Source: an uncultured Bdellovibrionales bacterium
Lineage (GTDB): Bacteria > Bdellovibrionota > Bdellovibrionia > Bdellovibrionales > UBA1609
Length of the DNA stretch: 64,000 bases
Reading direction: 5' to 3'
Assembly (NCBI GenBank): GCA_903833275.1
Contig: CAILEP010000003.1
Location: forward strand, 16,270 to 80,269
In this document: positions 17,052 through 26,330 of the stretch, one piece after another
Position numbering within the stretch: position 1 is the stretch's first letter
Layout of the letters: the number at the start of each line of letters is the position of its first letter
Position numbers and translations under genes: made by a program
Notes under the pieces: generated by a model
Database searches by the model: none
Seen by the model: the letters and a program-made list of their open reading frames with translations, nothing else
Told to the model about the DNA's origin: nothing

Positions 17052-17933
17052 TTACTCGCACATTGTGAGTACAACACTTTTTGTCGAGCTGTCAGTGTCA
17101 GTAAAAGTCGCCGTGCCACAAGTGGTGGCACCAGGGGCAAAATTCAAACTGCGCGTGCCGGTGACCGAACCCGTGAGCGTTGCGGCGATTGTTCCGGAGG
17201 TCGGGTAACAACAAGTCGGCGAACCCCACGTCACAGCCGAAAATGTTTGGTCAGCAATATATTTCGCAAGATTGTGATAGACCGTCACTGAACCCGATAC
17301 AGCTCTTGTGCCCAAGGCTCTTGTGCCCACGACCGTCAATGGGGTTGGTGTAACCATGCTATGGTCAAATAGCACGCCCCCATATTTGCCGGTAAATTTC
17401 TTGCGAAGACCGGTAATATTGACAGTTCGGGCCGAGGTCCCTGTGTTGGTCATCGTGACCACAACCCCCGTATTCGGTATTGATGTACCGTCATAGGCCG
17501 TGTGTGCCGTCGTATTCATTGTAAAATAGGCGCCGCTATAAAGCGAAAGAGTTTGCCCCGTTGAAGTTCTCGTCACTGTGTTTCCGTTAGAAGTCAGATC
17601 ACAAGTAGGGTTCGAGCTCCAGGTCTCAACCCAGCTACCCGAAAGCGTCGCGAGAATACCGACCGAGCAGCCATTCCAGGTCAGGGTGTCGACGCCCGAA
17701 CTGCAGGCGCTACGCACTGATGAGAAGAGACAACTCGACAGCGCATGAAGAGCTGTTGGCCCTAGTGCCCCCTCTGACGAAGAGGCCGCCCCACCAATCG
17801 CGGCCAGTGCGGACTCGATAATATTCGCGCTTGATTCGGCACCATCGGTTGGGCCGCCCGAGCTGTTTGAGCAACCCACCAGACCTAGTGTCAATAACAG
17901 AAATAGCGCCAACGCACCTCTTGCCGCCCTCAA
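17052..17933 (-). CDS. Ser/Thr-rich lipoprotein of unknown function
   Basis: This 293-residue protein has a signal peptide ending in the lipobox GLVGCSNSSGG, so it should be lipidated. The mature part is rich in Ser, Thr and Gly with several short valine/threonine strands (for example VVVTMTNTGTSARTVNITG), suggesting a beta-sandwich exposed on a membrane surface. Seven or more cysteines occur in the mature protein, including a CCYP pair, which may form disulphides. I do not recognise a family. Its start overlaps the stop of the hotdog-fold gene by four bases, an odd partner for a surface lipoprotein. Confidence 0.75.
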   Translation of the reverse strand: MRAARGALALFLLLTLGLVGCSNSSGGPTDGAESSANIIESALAAIGGAASSSEGALGPTALHALSSCLFSSVRSACSSGVDTLTWNGCSVGILATLSGSWVETWSSNPTCDLTSNGNTVTRTSTGQTLSLYSGAYFTMNTTAHTAYDGTSIPNTGVVVTMTNTGTSARTVNITGLRKKFTGKYGGVLFDHSMVTPTPLTVVGTRALGTRAVSGSVTVYHNLAKYIADQTFSAVTWGSPTCCYPTSGTIAATLTGSVTGTRSLNFAPGATTCGTATFTDTDSSTKSVVLTMCE

Positions 17934-18517
17934 TCTTTTTTCGCCTTAACTGAAAGCCCCAGAGTAAAACGAGAAACCACTTCACCGGTCTCTACCAACC
18001 GAGCCTCCGCGCTGACCTGCTCTGTCACGCGTTCTCCGGTGTTGACAGCCACATCCACCATACGGGCCACTTGGGCCCCGGCACTACAAACAAATAACAA
18101 ATCGCCTTCGGCGCGCTTCAAAAAGGTCGCGTTGAAATCTTTAAAGATCGGAACAACTTTCACGCCAGTGTGCTCTCGGGCCATCTCGAAAGCTAAAAGA
18201 CCCACAACAATATCCGCCCCCATCGACTGGGCCCCGAAATACATACTACTAAGATGATTTTTTGTTACAAAGTTCAAATTGATTCGAACTTCACAACCGT
18301 TCGCGTCGATTTTGACAACCTTAGGTTGCACCATAAAAAGCAACGGAACTTGCGTCAGGCCAAAGAGCTTTAATCGCATATCAGGCGAATAGTTCTCAAC
18401 ACTCTTCAACGTTTGAACGAGAGTCGCCGCATCAATCAATTTCTCGGTAAATTTGGCCGAAACGCGCTCTGAGACCTGTTGTGCTATTTTTTTGGTTTTC
18501 TCGACAAAATCAGCCAT
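17930..18517 (-). CDS. DUF4442-type hotdog-fold protein, possible thioesterase
   Basis: This 195-residue protein contains VKIDANGCEVRINLNFVTKNHLSSMYFGAQSMGADI, the pattern of the DUF4442/PaaI-like hotdog family, where the N-H-x-x-S-x-x-F-G region sits at the acyl-CoA-binding groove. Members are suspected acyl thioesterases. The N-terminal 50 residues are helical, with a charged segment (VEKTKKIAQQVSERVSAKFTE). There is no signal peptide, so it acts in the cytoplasm. It is the promoter-proximal gene of a pair with a lipoprotein. Confidence 0.72.
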   Translation of the reverse strand: MADFVEKTKKIAQQVSERVSAKFTEKLIDAATLVQTLKSVENYSPDMRLKLFGLTQVPLLFMVQPKVVKIDANGCEVRINLNFVTKNHLSSMYFGAQSMGADIVVGLLAFEMAREHTGVKVVPIFKDFNATFLKRAEGDLLFVCSAGAQVARMVDVAVNTGERVTEQVSAEARLVETGEVVSRFTLGLSVKAKKD

Positions 18518-18690
18518 GATTGCACCCCTCTCTAGAAGTTTACGTCCAACAATGAGGCAGTTGCAAGATCGCGAGCCGACACAATTTGATACGATGGCAA
18601 AAACAGGCCGGCATTGATCGAAACTAGACTAACGGCCACAGTCAGCGCTGCCGATAAACTGGTAGTCAATTTAGTTTTCTGGGAGCTAAC

Positions 18691-19131
18691 GTGTCAGCAG
18701 AAAATCAGCCAATTCAAAATAGCGGAAACATCGTCGAAACCATTGTGATCGCAGAAGATTCGATACCAAACCAAAGAATTTTGCAGCACCTGTTACTGAA
18801 GCTCGGCTACGAAGTGATCGCAACAAATAACGGAGCTCTCGCGTGGGCCGCCTTAAATAGCCCCGATACTAAAAATGTCGTATGCGTAATCTCAGACCTA
18901 ATGATGCCCGAAGAGAATGGCCTTCATTTACTGAAAAGAGTTCGCCAAAGCGAGAATTACAAAACAACACCTTTTGTGTTTGTAACCGCCGTCGCCGATA
19001 AAGATCTGATTAAAGAAGCAAAGGACCTCGGCATCAACGGCTACATACTCAAACCGATTTCGTTTCAAAAAGTCGAAGCCAAACTAAAAGAGCTGTTTCC
19101 GGGGCGAAAGTTTCCGAAAGTTGCAGCCTAA
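18691..19131 (+). CDS. Stand-alone CheY-like response regulator
   Basis: This 146-residue receiver domain has the acidic pair AEDS, the phosphoacceptor aspartate in VISDLMMPEENG, the conserved Thr in VFVTAVAD and the Lys in YILKPISFQK. There is no output domain. The start is GTG at 18691, supported by GGGAG eight bases upstream. It lies six bases before an HDOD gene that itself overlaps a histidine kinase gene, so the three form a signalling operon in which this protein is the likely phosphate acceptor. The 173 bases upstream contain no gene that I can see. Confidence 0.92.
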   Translation: MSAENQPIQNSGNIVETIVIAEDSIPNQRILQHLLLKLGYEVIATNNGALAWAALNSPDTKNVVCVISDLMMPEENGLHLLKRVRQSENYKTTPFVFVTAVADKDLIKEAKDLGINGYILKPISFQKVEAKLKELFPGRKFPKVAA

Positions 19132-19137
19132 AGTGTT

Positions 19138-20025
19138 ATGGCAGCCCTCAAGCTCGACACCGAAACCATCGTAAAAAAATTGAACGATATCCCCTCGCTG
19201 CCGTCCGTGGTTTATGAGCTAAGCCGAGTGATAAACGACCCCATGTCTTCGACAAAAGATGTTGAGGCAATCATGGCTCAAGACCTTGGCATGACAACCA
19301 AAGTTCTCAAGCTTGCCAATTCGGCCTACTATGCCATCCCGGGCGGGGTCACGTCTTTGTCGAGAGCCATCGGTTTTATTGGCTTCGACACTGTTCACCA
19401 GCTGGTCCTATCAGCCTCAATCATTCAGGCCCTTGAAATTAAGGGCCCTTCAATTTTCGACGTTAATGAATTCTGGAAGCACTCAATTGTCGTGGCCATC
19501 GCCTCTGAAGTGATCGCCAAATATGTAAAACACCCAACCCCAGCCGATCTTTTTACAGTTGGACTAGTACATGACATGGGCAAAGTGGCCCTTTTTCTCG
19601 CCGCCCCCGAAGTTCTTGTTGAGATCACAGCGCGCGCAGATAAAAACAAATTGAGCTTTCTCGAAATTGAAGAAGAAAACAAAATCACACCTCACACCGA
19701 ACTTGGCAAGCTTCTCGCCGAAAAATGGAAGTTGCCCCGTAACATTCTAGTGGCGGCCAAATATCATCATGAAAACGACATGCAAAAACGCCAGAACATT
19801 TCGTCCGACCTCAATCAAATAATCGACATCGTAATGCTCGCCAATCTACTCACCCACGCTTTAAGGTTAGGAAATAGCGGCCACCACAAGGTAATCGGGG
19901 CCCCAACTGAGCTCTTAACCCGCCTTGAGATTCACCCTCAAAACGATATGCCAACTCTCTTGAAGCAGCTCAAAGCGCAAATAGAGCAGGCTTCTGAATT
20001 TATACGCATGATTGGCTCCAAATGA
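19138..20025 (+). CDS. HDOD-domain signalling protein
   Basis: This 295-residue protein is an HDOD domain from near its start. It has NDIPSLPSVVYELSRVI, QDLGMTTKVLKLANSAYY, SLSRAIGFIGFDTVHQLVL and the degenerate HD-like segment GLVHDMGKVAL. HDOD proteins are non-catalytic or weakly catalytic relatives of HD phosphohydrolases that serve as signalling hubs. There is a further helical C-terminal region of about 90 residues. Its stop overlaps the kinase start by four bases. Confidence 0.9.
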   Translation: MAALKLDTETIVKKLNDIPSLPSVVYELSRVINDPMSSTKDVEAIMAQDLGMTTKVLKLANSAYYAIPGGVTSLSRAIGFIGFDTVHQLVLSASIIQALEIKGPSIFDVNEFWKHSIVVAIASEVIAKYVKHPTPADLFTVGLVHDMGKVALFLAAPEVLVEITARADKNKLSFLEIEEENKITPHTELGKLLAEKWKLPRNILVAAKYHHENDMQKRQNISSDLNQIIDIVMLANLLTHALRLGNSGHHKVIGAPTELLTRLEIHPQNDMPTLLKQLKAQIEQASEFIRMIGSK

Positions 20026-21239
20026 AGCTTAACGCTGAAACCGCCCAGCTTCTATACAAAGTGATCGCCGATGAAGTGACAATGGCCATTGTCGTCGTTG
20101 GCCCTGACAATATCATTCACTACGCCAACCGAATGGCTCATTATCTTTTTGAATTTTCGCTCGACGAATCGACTGGGTTTACCGCCCCACCCCCTGTTAG
20201 CGTCGAAAAGTTTTTTGCTACGGCGGCTTCAGAGAAGCGCATTAAGTGCCTCAATGCCGAAGTGCTCGAGATGCAGGGGCTCATTCAGGATGTACTCATT
20301 CAAAAACCAGATTCGAATTCGTTTATCGCGACACTCGGCATACGGCACGTTACCATCGACGGCGCCCGTCACCTTCTTCTCATGATTCAAGACGTGACGT
20401 TTCAGAAAAAACTTCAACGCGAAATAACTGAAAAACAAGGCGCCATCCAGCGCGCCCACCAAGATCTGCTACATCAGAATCAGCAATTGAAAGAACTCGA
20501 CATTGCAAAAGATCGCTTTGTCGCCATGACCACCCATGAACTTCGCACCCCCGTCTCGGCCATACTCGCCTCGGCTGACATTCTAAAATCCAACCTCTAT
20601 GATGACAAAACACAACACGACGAATTTGTTAATATCGTCTTCGAACAGGCCCAGCATCTGCTCGATCTGGTAAATGACATTCTCGACTTTTCAAAGATTC
20701 GCGCTAATAAAATGGACTATTACATTGAAGAAAAAGATCTTTCAGAGACCGTGGCCCACGAATTTGAATCAATGAAGCAAATCGCCAAAAATGCTAAAAT
20801 TGAATTGATTCTGACCCCCCCGGCCAAACCTATGCTTTGCTATTTTGACGAAGTTCGCATCAAGCAGGTCGTGACGAACCTGATCAGCAACGCAATCAAA
20901 TACAATGTCCCGAATGGCCAAGTGCGGGTTGAAATAAAATCAACCGCAGAATACTGCGAGGTCTATATTCAGGACACCGGCAAGGGCATCGCTGAAGCTG
21001 ATTTTGGTAAAATTTTTAGCGAATTTGAAACCCTGGGCAAAATGGGCAATCACTCAAAAGGCACCGGCCTAGGGCTGCCAATCAGCCAGCGCATGGTGCG
21101 CCGAATGGGCGGCGAGATCCTTCTGACGAGCGAAATCGGCAAGGGCTCGGTGTTTTGGTTCACAGTCCCGCGCCAAAGAATACTCGACGAGGTAGATTAT
21201 CGCTCTCGCTCGTCTTCTACTGATGACATCGCCAGCTGA
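20022..21239 (+). CDS. Cytoplasmic PAS-containing sensor histidine kinase
   Basis: This 405-residue protein has an N-terminal PAS-like domain (about residues 10-125: AIVVVGPDNIIHYANRMAHY), a coiled-coil linker rich in Gln and Glu, and a HisKA domain with the phosphorylated histidine in MTTHELRTPVSA. The HATPase domain has N box NLISNAIKYN, DTGKGI and GTGLGLPIS. No membrane segment is visible, so it senses an intracellular signal. The downstream target is probably the receiver protein two genes upstream, with the HDOD protein between them. The C-terminal 15 residues are Ser/Arg-rich and extend past the kinase core. Confidence 0.92.
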   Translation: MKLNAETAQLLYKVIADEVTMAIVVVGPDNIIHYANRMAHYLFEFSLDESTGFTAPPPVSVEKFFATAASEKRIKCLNAEVLEMQGLIQDVLIQKPDSNSFIATLGIRHVTIDGARHLLLMIQDVTFQKKLQREITEKQGAIQRAHQDLLHQNQQLKELDIAKDRFVAMTTHELRTPVSAILASADILKSNLYDDKTQHDEFVNIVFEQAQHLLDLVNDILDFSKIRANKMDYYIEEKDLSETVAHEFESMKQIAKNAKIELILTPPAKPMLCYFDEVRIKQVVTNLISNAIKYNVPNGQVRVEIKSTAEYCEVYIQDTGKGIAEADFGKIFSEFETLGKMGNHSKGTGLGLPISQRMVRRMGGEILLTSEIGKGSVFWFTVPRQRILDEVDYRSRSSSTDDIAS

Positions 21240-21258
21240 TTTGTAGATACTCCCCCTC

Positions 21259-22131
21259 ATGCAAAATAAATGGTGGGCGGCCAGCGAACTCTTGCTGGCT
21301 ACGACAATTTGGGGCTTTGGCTTTACCGCAAGTATTTGGGCGCTGGTCGCATTTGATTCAATCTCTATTTCAATTCTTCGTTTTGGCATCGCCTTTATCG
21401 TCGGTGCGATAATCGTGCGGCTTAACCGCGAAATGCGCCCGCAATTAAATCGAGCCAACCTACTCAAAAGTTTTTTACCTGGCATCCTTTTGGGGGGCAT
21501 GCTCTGCCTTCAGACCTGGGGTCTCGAGTATACGACCGCCACCAACAGCGGCTTCATCACAACTCTTTACGTGGTCTTCGTGCCGATCATCGAGACACTG
21601 GTTTATAGAAAACGCCTGGCGCGAAATCACGCCCTCTGGGTTTTTCTAGCTCTTGTCGGCACAGGCCTCATGATCAAACTTCACTTTGATAGCTTCAATA
21701 AAGGTGACATTTTAACTCTGGTTTGTGCCATTACGGCCAGTCTTCAAATGGTGGCGGTCGGGCGGGTCAGCCAAACAATCAAATCTCCGTTTGCCTTCAA
21801 CACCTTTCAGAGTTTTTGGGCAGTAATTATCTCTTTGATATTCTGGCCCTTTTACGGTCGGGTGCTTTTTCAAATGCCTGACATGCGCGCCATCATAGGG
21901 CTCTTCTCTCTTATTTTTCTTTCTACCCTTCTGGGCTTCTTCTTGCAGGTCAAGGCCCAGAAAGTTTTGTCACCCTCAATTTCAAGTCTTATATTTTTGC
22001 TCGAATCGCCGTTTGCCGCAATATTTGCCATCTTTTTTCTGCACGAGCGACTCACCTTGTGGCAGACTGCGGGCGGAGTGCTGATCTTTTTCGCAGCCGT
22101 GCAAGCCACACGGGGGGAGTCAAAAAAATGA
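21259..22131 (+). CDS. EamA/DMT-family transporter
   Basis: This 290-residue protein has about ten hydrophobic segments and the two EamA repeats of the drug/metabolite transporter superfamily. Marks include TIWGFGFTASIWAL, the RFGIAF segment, YTTATNSGFITTLYVVFVPI and, in the second repeat, SSLIFLLESPFAAIFAIFFL with ERLTLWQTAGGVLIFFA. Such proteins usually export small metabolites; the substrate cannot be told. Its stop overlaps the start of the esterase gene, indicating co-translation. Confidence 0.88.
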   Translation: MQNKWWAASELLLATTIWGFGFTASIWALVAFDSISISILRFGIAFIVGAIIVRLNREMRPQLNRANLLKSFLPGILLGGMLCLQTWGLEYTTATNSGFITTLYVVFVPIIETLVYRKRLARNHALWVFLALVGTGLMIKLHFDSFNKGDILTLVCAITASLQMVAVGRVSQTIKSPFAFNTFQSFWAVIISLIFWPFYGRVLFQMPDMRAIIGLFSLIFLSTLLGFFLQVKAQKVLSPSISSLIFLLESPFAAIFAIFFLHERLTLWQTAGGVLIFFAAVQATRGESKK

Positions 22132-23033
22132 TTCAATCAAAAAGTAAAGTCGCCGCCCTGATTATGCTTTTAGCTCTGACCTCGGGGTCACAAGCACACC
22201 CCTCAGAAGTGAATCTCGCCGCAGAAAATGCCGCAGCTAGCACCTCATCTGACGAGTGCGGCGAAATGCTTTTCGAAAAACGCCAGGTTTACTATTGCAT
22301 TGCGCGAACTGATCGAGCTCGCAATCCTGACATTCTCTTTCAGTTTCATGGCCTACTCGGCAGCCACTTCATTTGGCAGAACTTAAGCGCCTTCAAAAAA
22401 GTCCGTAAAAACTGGCAACAAATGGGCTTCGTGCCTCCGACCGTTGTTTCTCTTTCGATGGGCCCTTACTGGGTTTTGACCGACGTCCAAAAGCGCGGCG
22501 CTTTGCTTTCGCTCTTTCACAATCAAGTGCTGCCTTTTTTTGAGTCCTACGTCGGAGGTCTCTCTGGCGGAAAGCGCCTGCTGTTGGGCGAGTCAATGGG
22601 CGGCTACAACGCCCTCCAGCTTTATTTGAAATTTCCGCAAGACTACAAACGTGTGGCAGTACTTTGCCCTGCTCTTCCGACAATCCCCTACGAACCGTCG
22701 AGACATGAGATCTTGGCCTACGCGAAAAGAACCGGCGCCGGGCCTATACGAGCCTTTTTCACTGCTGAAATGGCGCACCACGAGTTCTCGACTCGCGAAG
22801 AATGGGATGCCCATAACCCTTTTCAGCTGGTTTTGAAAACTGACGTCACGGCCCCTAAACTTTATATTTCGGCCGCCGACCGTGATGGCTATGGTTTTTT
22901 TGAAGGGGAATCAAAGTTCTTCGAACTAGCAAAAGCGAGCGGCCGAGCAGTTGAATTTGTGAGAATAGCGAACGGCCGCCACTGCAAGATGGACCCCCAA
23001 TCGCTCAGTGCGTTTCTCGCTAGCAGCAAGTAA
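22128..23033 (+). CDS. Secreted alpha/beta hydrolase (esterase)
   Basis: The most likely start is ATG 22128, overlapping the transporter stop (ATGA), and gives 301 residues with a signal peptide (MIQSKSKVAALIMLLALTSGSQA). The nucleophile elbow is GESMGGYNALQLYL. The oxyanion region is FQFHGLLGSH, an acid lies in ISAADRDGYG, and a histidine near the end (NGRHCKMD) completes the triad. The layout resembles esterase D/ferulic-acid-esterase-like hydrolases. The substrate is unknown; export suggests a role in digesting or modifying envelope or external esters. Confidence 0.8.
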   Translation: MIQSKSKVAALIMLLALTSGSQAHPSEVNLAAENAAASTSSDECGEMLFEKRQVYYCIARTDRARNPDILFQFHGLLGSHFIWQNLSAFKKVRKNWQQMGFVPPTVVSLSMGPYWVLTDVQKRGALLSLFHNQVLPFFESYVGGLSGGKRLLLGESMGGYNALQLYLKFPQDYKRVAVLCPALPTIPYEPSRHEILAYAKRTGAGPIRAFFTAEMAHHEFSTREEWDAHNPFQLVLKTDVTAPKLYISAADRDGYGFFEGESKFFELAKASGRAVEFVRIANGRHCKMDPQSLSAFLASSK

Positions 23034-23092
23034 GTGAATTCACGACCCAGCGCGTTAGTCGAGCTCAGTGGCTCTCTATCTGCATTGAGATA

Positions 23093-23120
23093 TTGACGCG
23101 GGGCCATTTCTTTATAAATA
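23093..23120 (+). promoter_or_regulatory. Possible promoter before the 23131 gene
   Basis: TTGACG at 23093-23098 and TAAATA at 23115-23120 are 16 bases apart. The predicted start of transcription would lie only a few bases before ATG 23131, implying a nearly leaderless message or a start codon further downstream. The match is by eye only. Confidence 0.28.
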
Positions 23121-23130
23121 CTCTCATCCG

Positions 23131-23685
23131 ATGAATAATTACCAAGCTATTGAACTAAAGCCCCACCTGGCAAATCACCGCTTTCTATTCGTCTGTGCGG
23201 CCGCCCTGTCTTTGCTGTTTTTCGCGGTATCAAGCTTTGCTAGTACATACAGCCGTCACGGCAAAACCAATCAGCCCCAAAGCCAAAACACACTTCGCTC
23301 AAGCTTGGTAAATATCAATGATTACAATTTAGTTTGCCCCTACAGATCAGTTGGCTCTCCACCAAAGATTCTCGTTAACTCTTACAGCCTCACCGTCGCG
23401 TTTATGTCTGACTCAAATAACAAATGCGTGATCACTGACCTCGAAACTCTTTTAATTCAACCCATTGAATCATGCACAAGTTGCTACAATTTGACGGTGG
23501 CGACCCCAGGCACTCATGAGCATGTCTATCTAGTGAGTCTTCGAGCTAACAGCAGCTCTCGCAATGCCATTGAGTATAGCGTTAGCCTCGATGAAGTTTT
23601 TTATGAAGATGATATTCGGCCGATGGTTTCACAGGTCAGCTGCAAGAAAAACCCTATTTTAAAACCAATCTCTCAAAACTATTAA
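23131..23685 (+). CDS. Secreted or anchored small protein, unknown
   Basis: This 184-residue protein has a basic N-terminus and one hydrophobic segment at about residues 20-38 (FLFVCAAALSLLFFAVSSFAS) that looks like a signal peptide or anchor. The remaining part contains several cysteines (two close together in CTSCYNL) and short beta-like stretches. I see no known domain. It is convergent with rimK, whose last base abuts its own, with no space for a terminator. Confidence 0.65.
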   Translation: MNNYQAIELKPHLANHRFLFVCAAALSLLFFAVSSFASTYSRHGKTNQPQSQNTLRSSLVNINDYNLVCPYRSVGSPPKILVNSYSLTVAFMSDSNNKCVITDLETLLIQPIESCTSCYNLTVATPGTHEHVYLVSLRANSSSRNAIEYSVSLDEVFYEDDIRPMVSQVSCKKNPILKPISQNY

Positions 23686-24597
23686 TCAGGTCTGAATCTC
23701 TTTCTCATCACGGCGTTTACGACGAGCGGCCTTGCGCTCAATGTAACGAATAATTGCCTCAGCGACATTTTCACCACTGGTCGATTCGATACCCTCAAGC
23801 CCTGGTGAAGAATTCACTTCTAAAATCATCGGGCCTTTTTTCGAACGTATAATATCAACACCTGAAATTTGAAGGCCCAAGGCCTTTGACGAATCAATGG
23901 CCATCTGGCGTTCTTTCTCGGTGATTTTGATTTTCTGGGTTGAGCCCCCGCGGTGCACATTCGAGCGAAAATCACCCTTTGCGGCTTTTCTCTGCATGCT
24001 CGCCACAACCTTGTCGCCGACCACAAAAAGTCTCAAGTCAGCCCCGCCCGCCTCACCAATAAAATCTTGAACCAAAATGTCAGACTTGAGGCCGCAGAAC
24101 GCCTGAATGACAGATTCAGAGGCTTTGCGAGTTTTAGTCAAAACCACGCCGAGGCCTTGAGTGCCCTCGACCAACTTAATCACAAGCGGTGCGCCGCCGA
24201 CAGTGTCGATCAAACCGCCCACGTCATTGGTCGAATGCGATGAGCCTGTATCAGGGATCATAAACCCTTTGCGGGCCAGAGTCTGAAGAGCCCGCAATTT
24301 GTCTCGTGAACGAGTGATACCTAGCGACGAGTTCAAACAAAACGTGCGCATGATCTCAAACTGGCGAACCACAGCTGTACCAAAAAATGTGTAACTAGCC
24401 CCAATGCGCGGTATGACGGCATCAAAATAATCAAGAGCTCGCCCCTCGTAATAGATTGAGCTCTCATTCGGAGTGACCTTTAGGTAACACCTCAAGTAAT
24501 TCACAACTTCAATTGCGTGGCCGCGTTTTTCAGCCTCAAAAACCATTCGTCTGTTCGAATAACTATTCGGGCCAATACTCAGTAAGGCGATTTTCAT
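23686..24597 (-). CDS. rimK: RimK-type ATP-grasp ligase
   Basis: Starting at ATG 24597, this 303-residue protein begins [19 protein letters not shown], close to RimK. It has an ATP-grasp core with [17 protein letters not shown] (ATP lysine and glycine loop), [19 protein letters not shown], and the metal-binding end [15 protein letters not shown]. RimK adds glutamate residues to the C-terminus of ribosomal protein S6; family members also make other peptide-like bonds. The start overlaps the stop of the cystathionine beta-synthase gene (ATGA), so the two are co-translated. A longer start eight codons upstream is possible but would lie inside the neighbour. Confidence 0.88.
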   Translation of the reverse strand: MKIALLSIGPNSYSNRRMVFEAEKRGHAIEVVNYLRCYLKVTPNESSIYYEGRALDYFDAVIPRIGASYTFFGTAVVRQFEIMRTFCLNSSLGITRSRDKLRALQTLARKGFMIPDTGSSHSTNDVGGLIDTVGGAPLVIKLVEGTQGLGVVLTKTRKASESVIQAFCGLKSDILVQDFIGEAGGADLRLFVVGDKVVASMQRKAAKGDFRSNVHRGGSTQKIKITEKERQMAIDSSKALGLQISGVDIIRSKKGPMILEVNSSPGLEGIESTSGENVAEAIIRYIERKAARRKRRDEKEIQT

Positions 24598-25544
24598 AAT
24601 AGATTTTGTTCTTTCATCCACTTGTCGTCGATAAATTTCGACATATAGTTGCGAACCCCGTCAGGCAAAATGATAACGCAGTTTTGACCGGCCTCAAGTT
24701 TGCGCGCGGCTTGATGAGCCGCAAACAGTGCCGCACCGCTTGAGCCACCACACAATAGCCCTTCTTCGCGAATCAAGCGACGAGCCCAAGAAAAAGAGTC
24801 ACGATCGTTTGACTTCACCCATTGGTGAATTTTGATATCCTTCATTACATCCGGAATAAAATCATAGCCTATGCCTTCAACCAAATAGGTTTTGATATCA
24901 CCAGAGCCCGCAAGAATAGAGCCTTCAGGGTCAACCCCGACCACTTTTGCTTTCGGCACTTTCTCGCTCATACATTGGGCGATACCGGCAAGTGTGCCGC
25001 CGGTGCCAGCCGTGATCACCACCATGTCAACCTGGCCATTGAGATCATCGATAATCTCGTGCGCCGTGGTTTCGTGATGCGCTTTCGGATTGTTCACATT
25101 CGCGTATTGATCAAGAATGTGAGCGCGCGGCAATTCTTTGCAAAGTTTTTTAGCGACTCCGATATGACTCTCTGGCGCATCAAATGCGGCTTCAGTGGGA
25201 GTCCGAATAATCTGGGCACCAAGAGCCTCGAGCACCACTTGCTTTTCGCGACTCATTTTTTGGGGCATAGTGATAATCACTTTATAGCCAAGTACCGCCC
25301 CCGCAAGTGCGAGGCCAATTCCAGTATTGCCAGAGGTTGGCTCGATCAAAGTATCGCCTGGTTTTATACGACCGGACTTCTGAGCCTCAACCACCATACG
25401 ATAAGCAATTCGATCTTTAATCGAACCACCCGGATTAAAATATTCACACTTCGCAAATAAGTTACACTTAAGCCCGGCGTTAACGCGGTTAAGTTTCACA
25501 AGCGGAGTGCGGCCAATGGTTTCTAATATATTGTTATAAATCAT
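24594..25544 (-). CDS. Cystathionine beta-synthase, catalytic core only
   Basis: This 316-residue PLP enzyme has the Schiff-base lysine Lys43 in [14 protein letters not shown], the substrate loop [13 protein letters not shown] at 67-79 and the phosphate loop [11 protein letters not shown]. It is more like cystathionine beta-synthase than cysteine synthase: ARIL-type [42 protein letters not shown] and [14 protein letters not shown] all recur in animal CBS. It would join serine and homocysteine to cystathionine. It lacks the C-terminal regulatory CBS domains and the N-terminal haem site. O-acetylserine sulphydrylase activity cannot be excluded. It starts 30 bases after the phosphorylase gene and may continue the haem operon. 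Confidence 0.85.
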   Translation of the reverse strand: MIYNNILETIGRTPLVKLNRVNAGLKCNLFAKCEYFNPGGSIKDRIAYRMVVEAQKSGRIKPGDTLIEPTSGNTGIGLALAGAVLGYKVIITMPQKMSREKQVVLEALGAQIIRTPTEAAFDAPESHIGVAKKLCKELPRAHILDQYANVNNPKAHHETTAHEIIDDLNGQVDMVVITAGTGGTLAGIAQCMSEKVPKAKVVGVDPEGSILAGSGDIKTYLVEGIGYDFIPDVMKDIKIHQWVKSNDRDSFSWARRLIREEGLLCGGSSGAALFAAHQAARKLEAGQNCVIILPDGVRNYMSKFIDDKWMKEQNLL

Positions 25545-25574
25545 AGAGTTTAGATTAGGGCCGGCAGCCCTATT

Positions 25575-26330
25575 TCACAATTCGCAACGCGAGGCGATGA
25601 TGGCTTCCGCCACCAGTTGCATCTGCTTTCTTGCGGCTGAAAAGTCACTTCGCCACTGGTCTGGCCAAAGCTCATCCGAGATCACCAATAAACTCGCGGT
25701 TTCAACCTTCAAACAGTGGCCTATGGCGTACAAGGCTGAGGTCTCCATATCAACTGCGGCAAGCCCGGCCTGAGCATATTGACGAATCTCTTTCTCCGTT
25801 TCGCGAAAAAGAGCATCAGTGCTCCAAACAGGCGCTTCTTTGTAAATAATCTTAGATTTCGAAAGCATCCGTCGAAGATAACCAGCACACCGCTCTGTAC
25901 CGAAAGAAAATTCGGCCGGAGGCACGTAATGCGACGAAGTGCCCTCATCTCTCAACGCCTTGGTGACCAAAATCAAATCGCCAATTTTTTGTTCAGCCGA
26001 AAGAGCCCCCGCCTGACCGAGAGCCATGATGACCTTCGCCCCAAAAGCCACGAGAAGCTCAATATAGAACGCCATGGCCGGGGCACCGATACCAAAATTC
26101 GAAAGCACACCAATATCAGTTGCAGGCGCAAGCTCGAGCCGAGCACCAAAAAATGACTTCACCTCAAGTTTTCTATGCCATTTGGGCGAACTCTGAAGAC
26201 CAAAGTAAAGCAGGATTGTTTTTGGCAGATCGTACTTAGGCAATCGATTGGTCTTCTTTAGTTCAGCCATTAACATTGAGGCCTGAACTTTGCCCTTTTC
26301 AGAATACTTGCTCGCCCGTGCGCTGTTCAT
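25575..26330 (-). CDS. PNP/UDP-family nucleoside phosphorylase
   Basis: This 251-residue protein belongs to the trimeric/hexameric nucleoside phosphorylase fold. It has SNFGIGAPAMAFYIELLVAFGAKVIMALG, then GDLILVTKALRDEGTSSHY and the ribose/base site AAVDMETSALYAIG. Uridine phosphorylases and purine phosphorylases of this fold both carry these motifs. The start overlaps the hemH stop by four bases, so it is translated with the haem genes. A link between nucleoside salvage and haem synthesis is not known to me; the co-location may simply reflect a compact genome. Confidence 0.82.
   Translation of the reverse strand: MNSARASKYSEKGKVQASMLMAELKKTNRLPKYDLPKTILLYFGLQSSPKWHRKLEVKSFFGARLELAPATDIGVLSNFGIGAPAMAFYIELLVAFGAKVIMALGQAGALSAEQKIGDLILVTKALRDEGTSSHYVPPAEFSFGTERCAGYLRRMLSKSKIIYKEAPVWSTDALFRETEKEIRQYAQAGLAAVDMETSALYAIGHCLKVETASLLVISDELWPDQWRSDFSAARKQMQLVAEAIIASRCEL

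Noticed and set aside
24822..25460. Open frame of about 212 codons antisense to the cystathionine beta-synthase gene
   Set aside because: It lies entirely opposite a gene with clear conserved motifs, and its translation has no recognisable domain.
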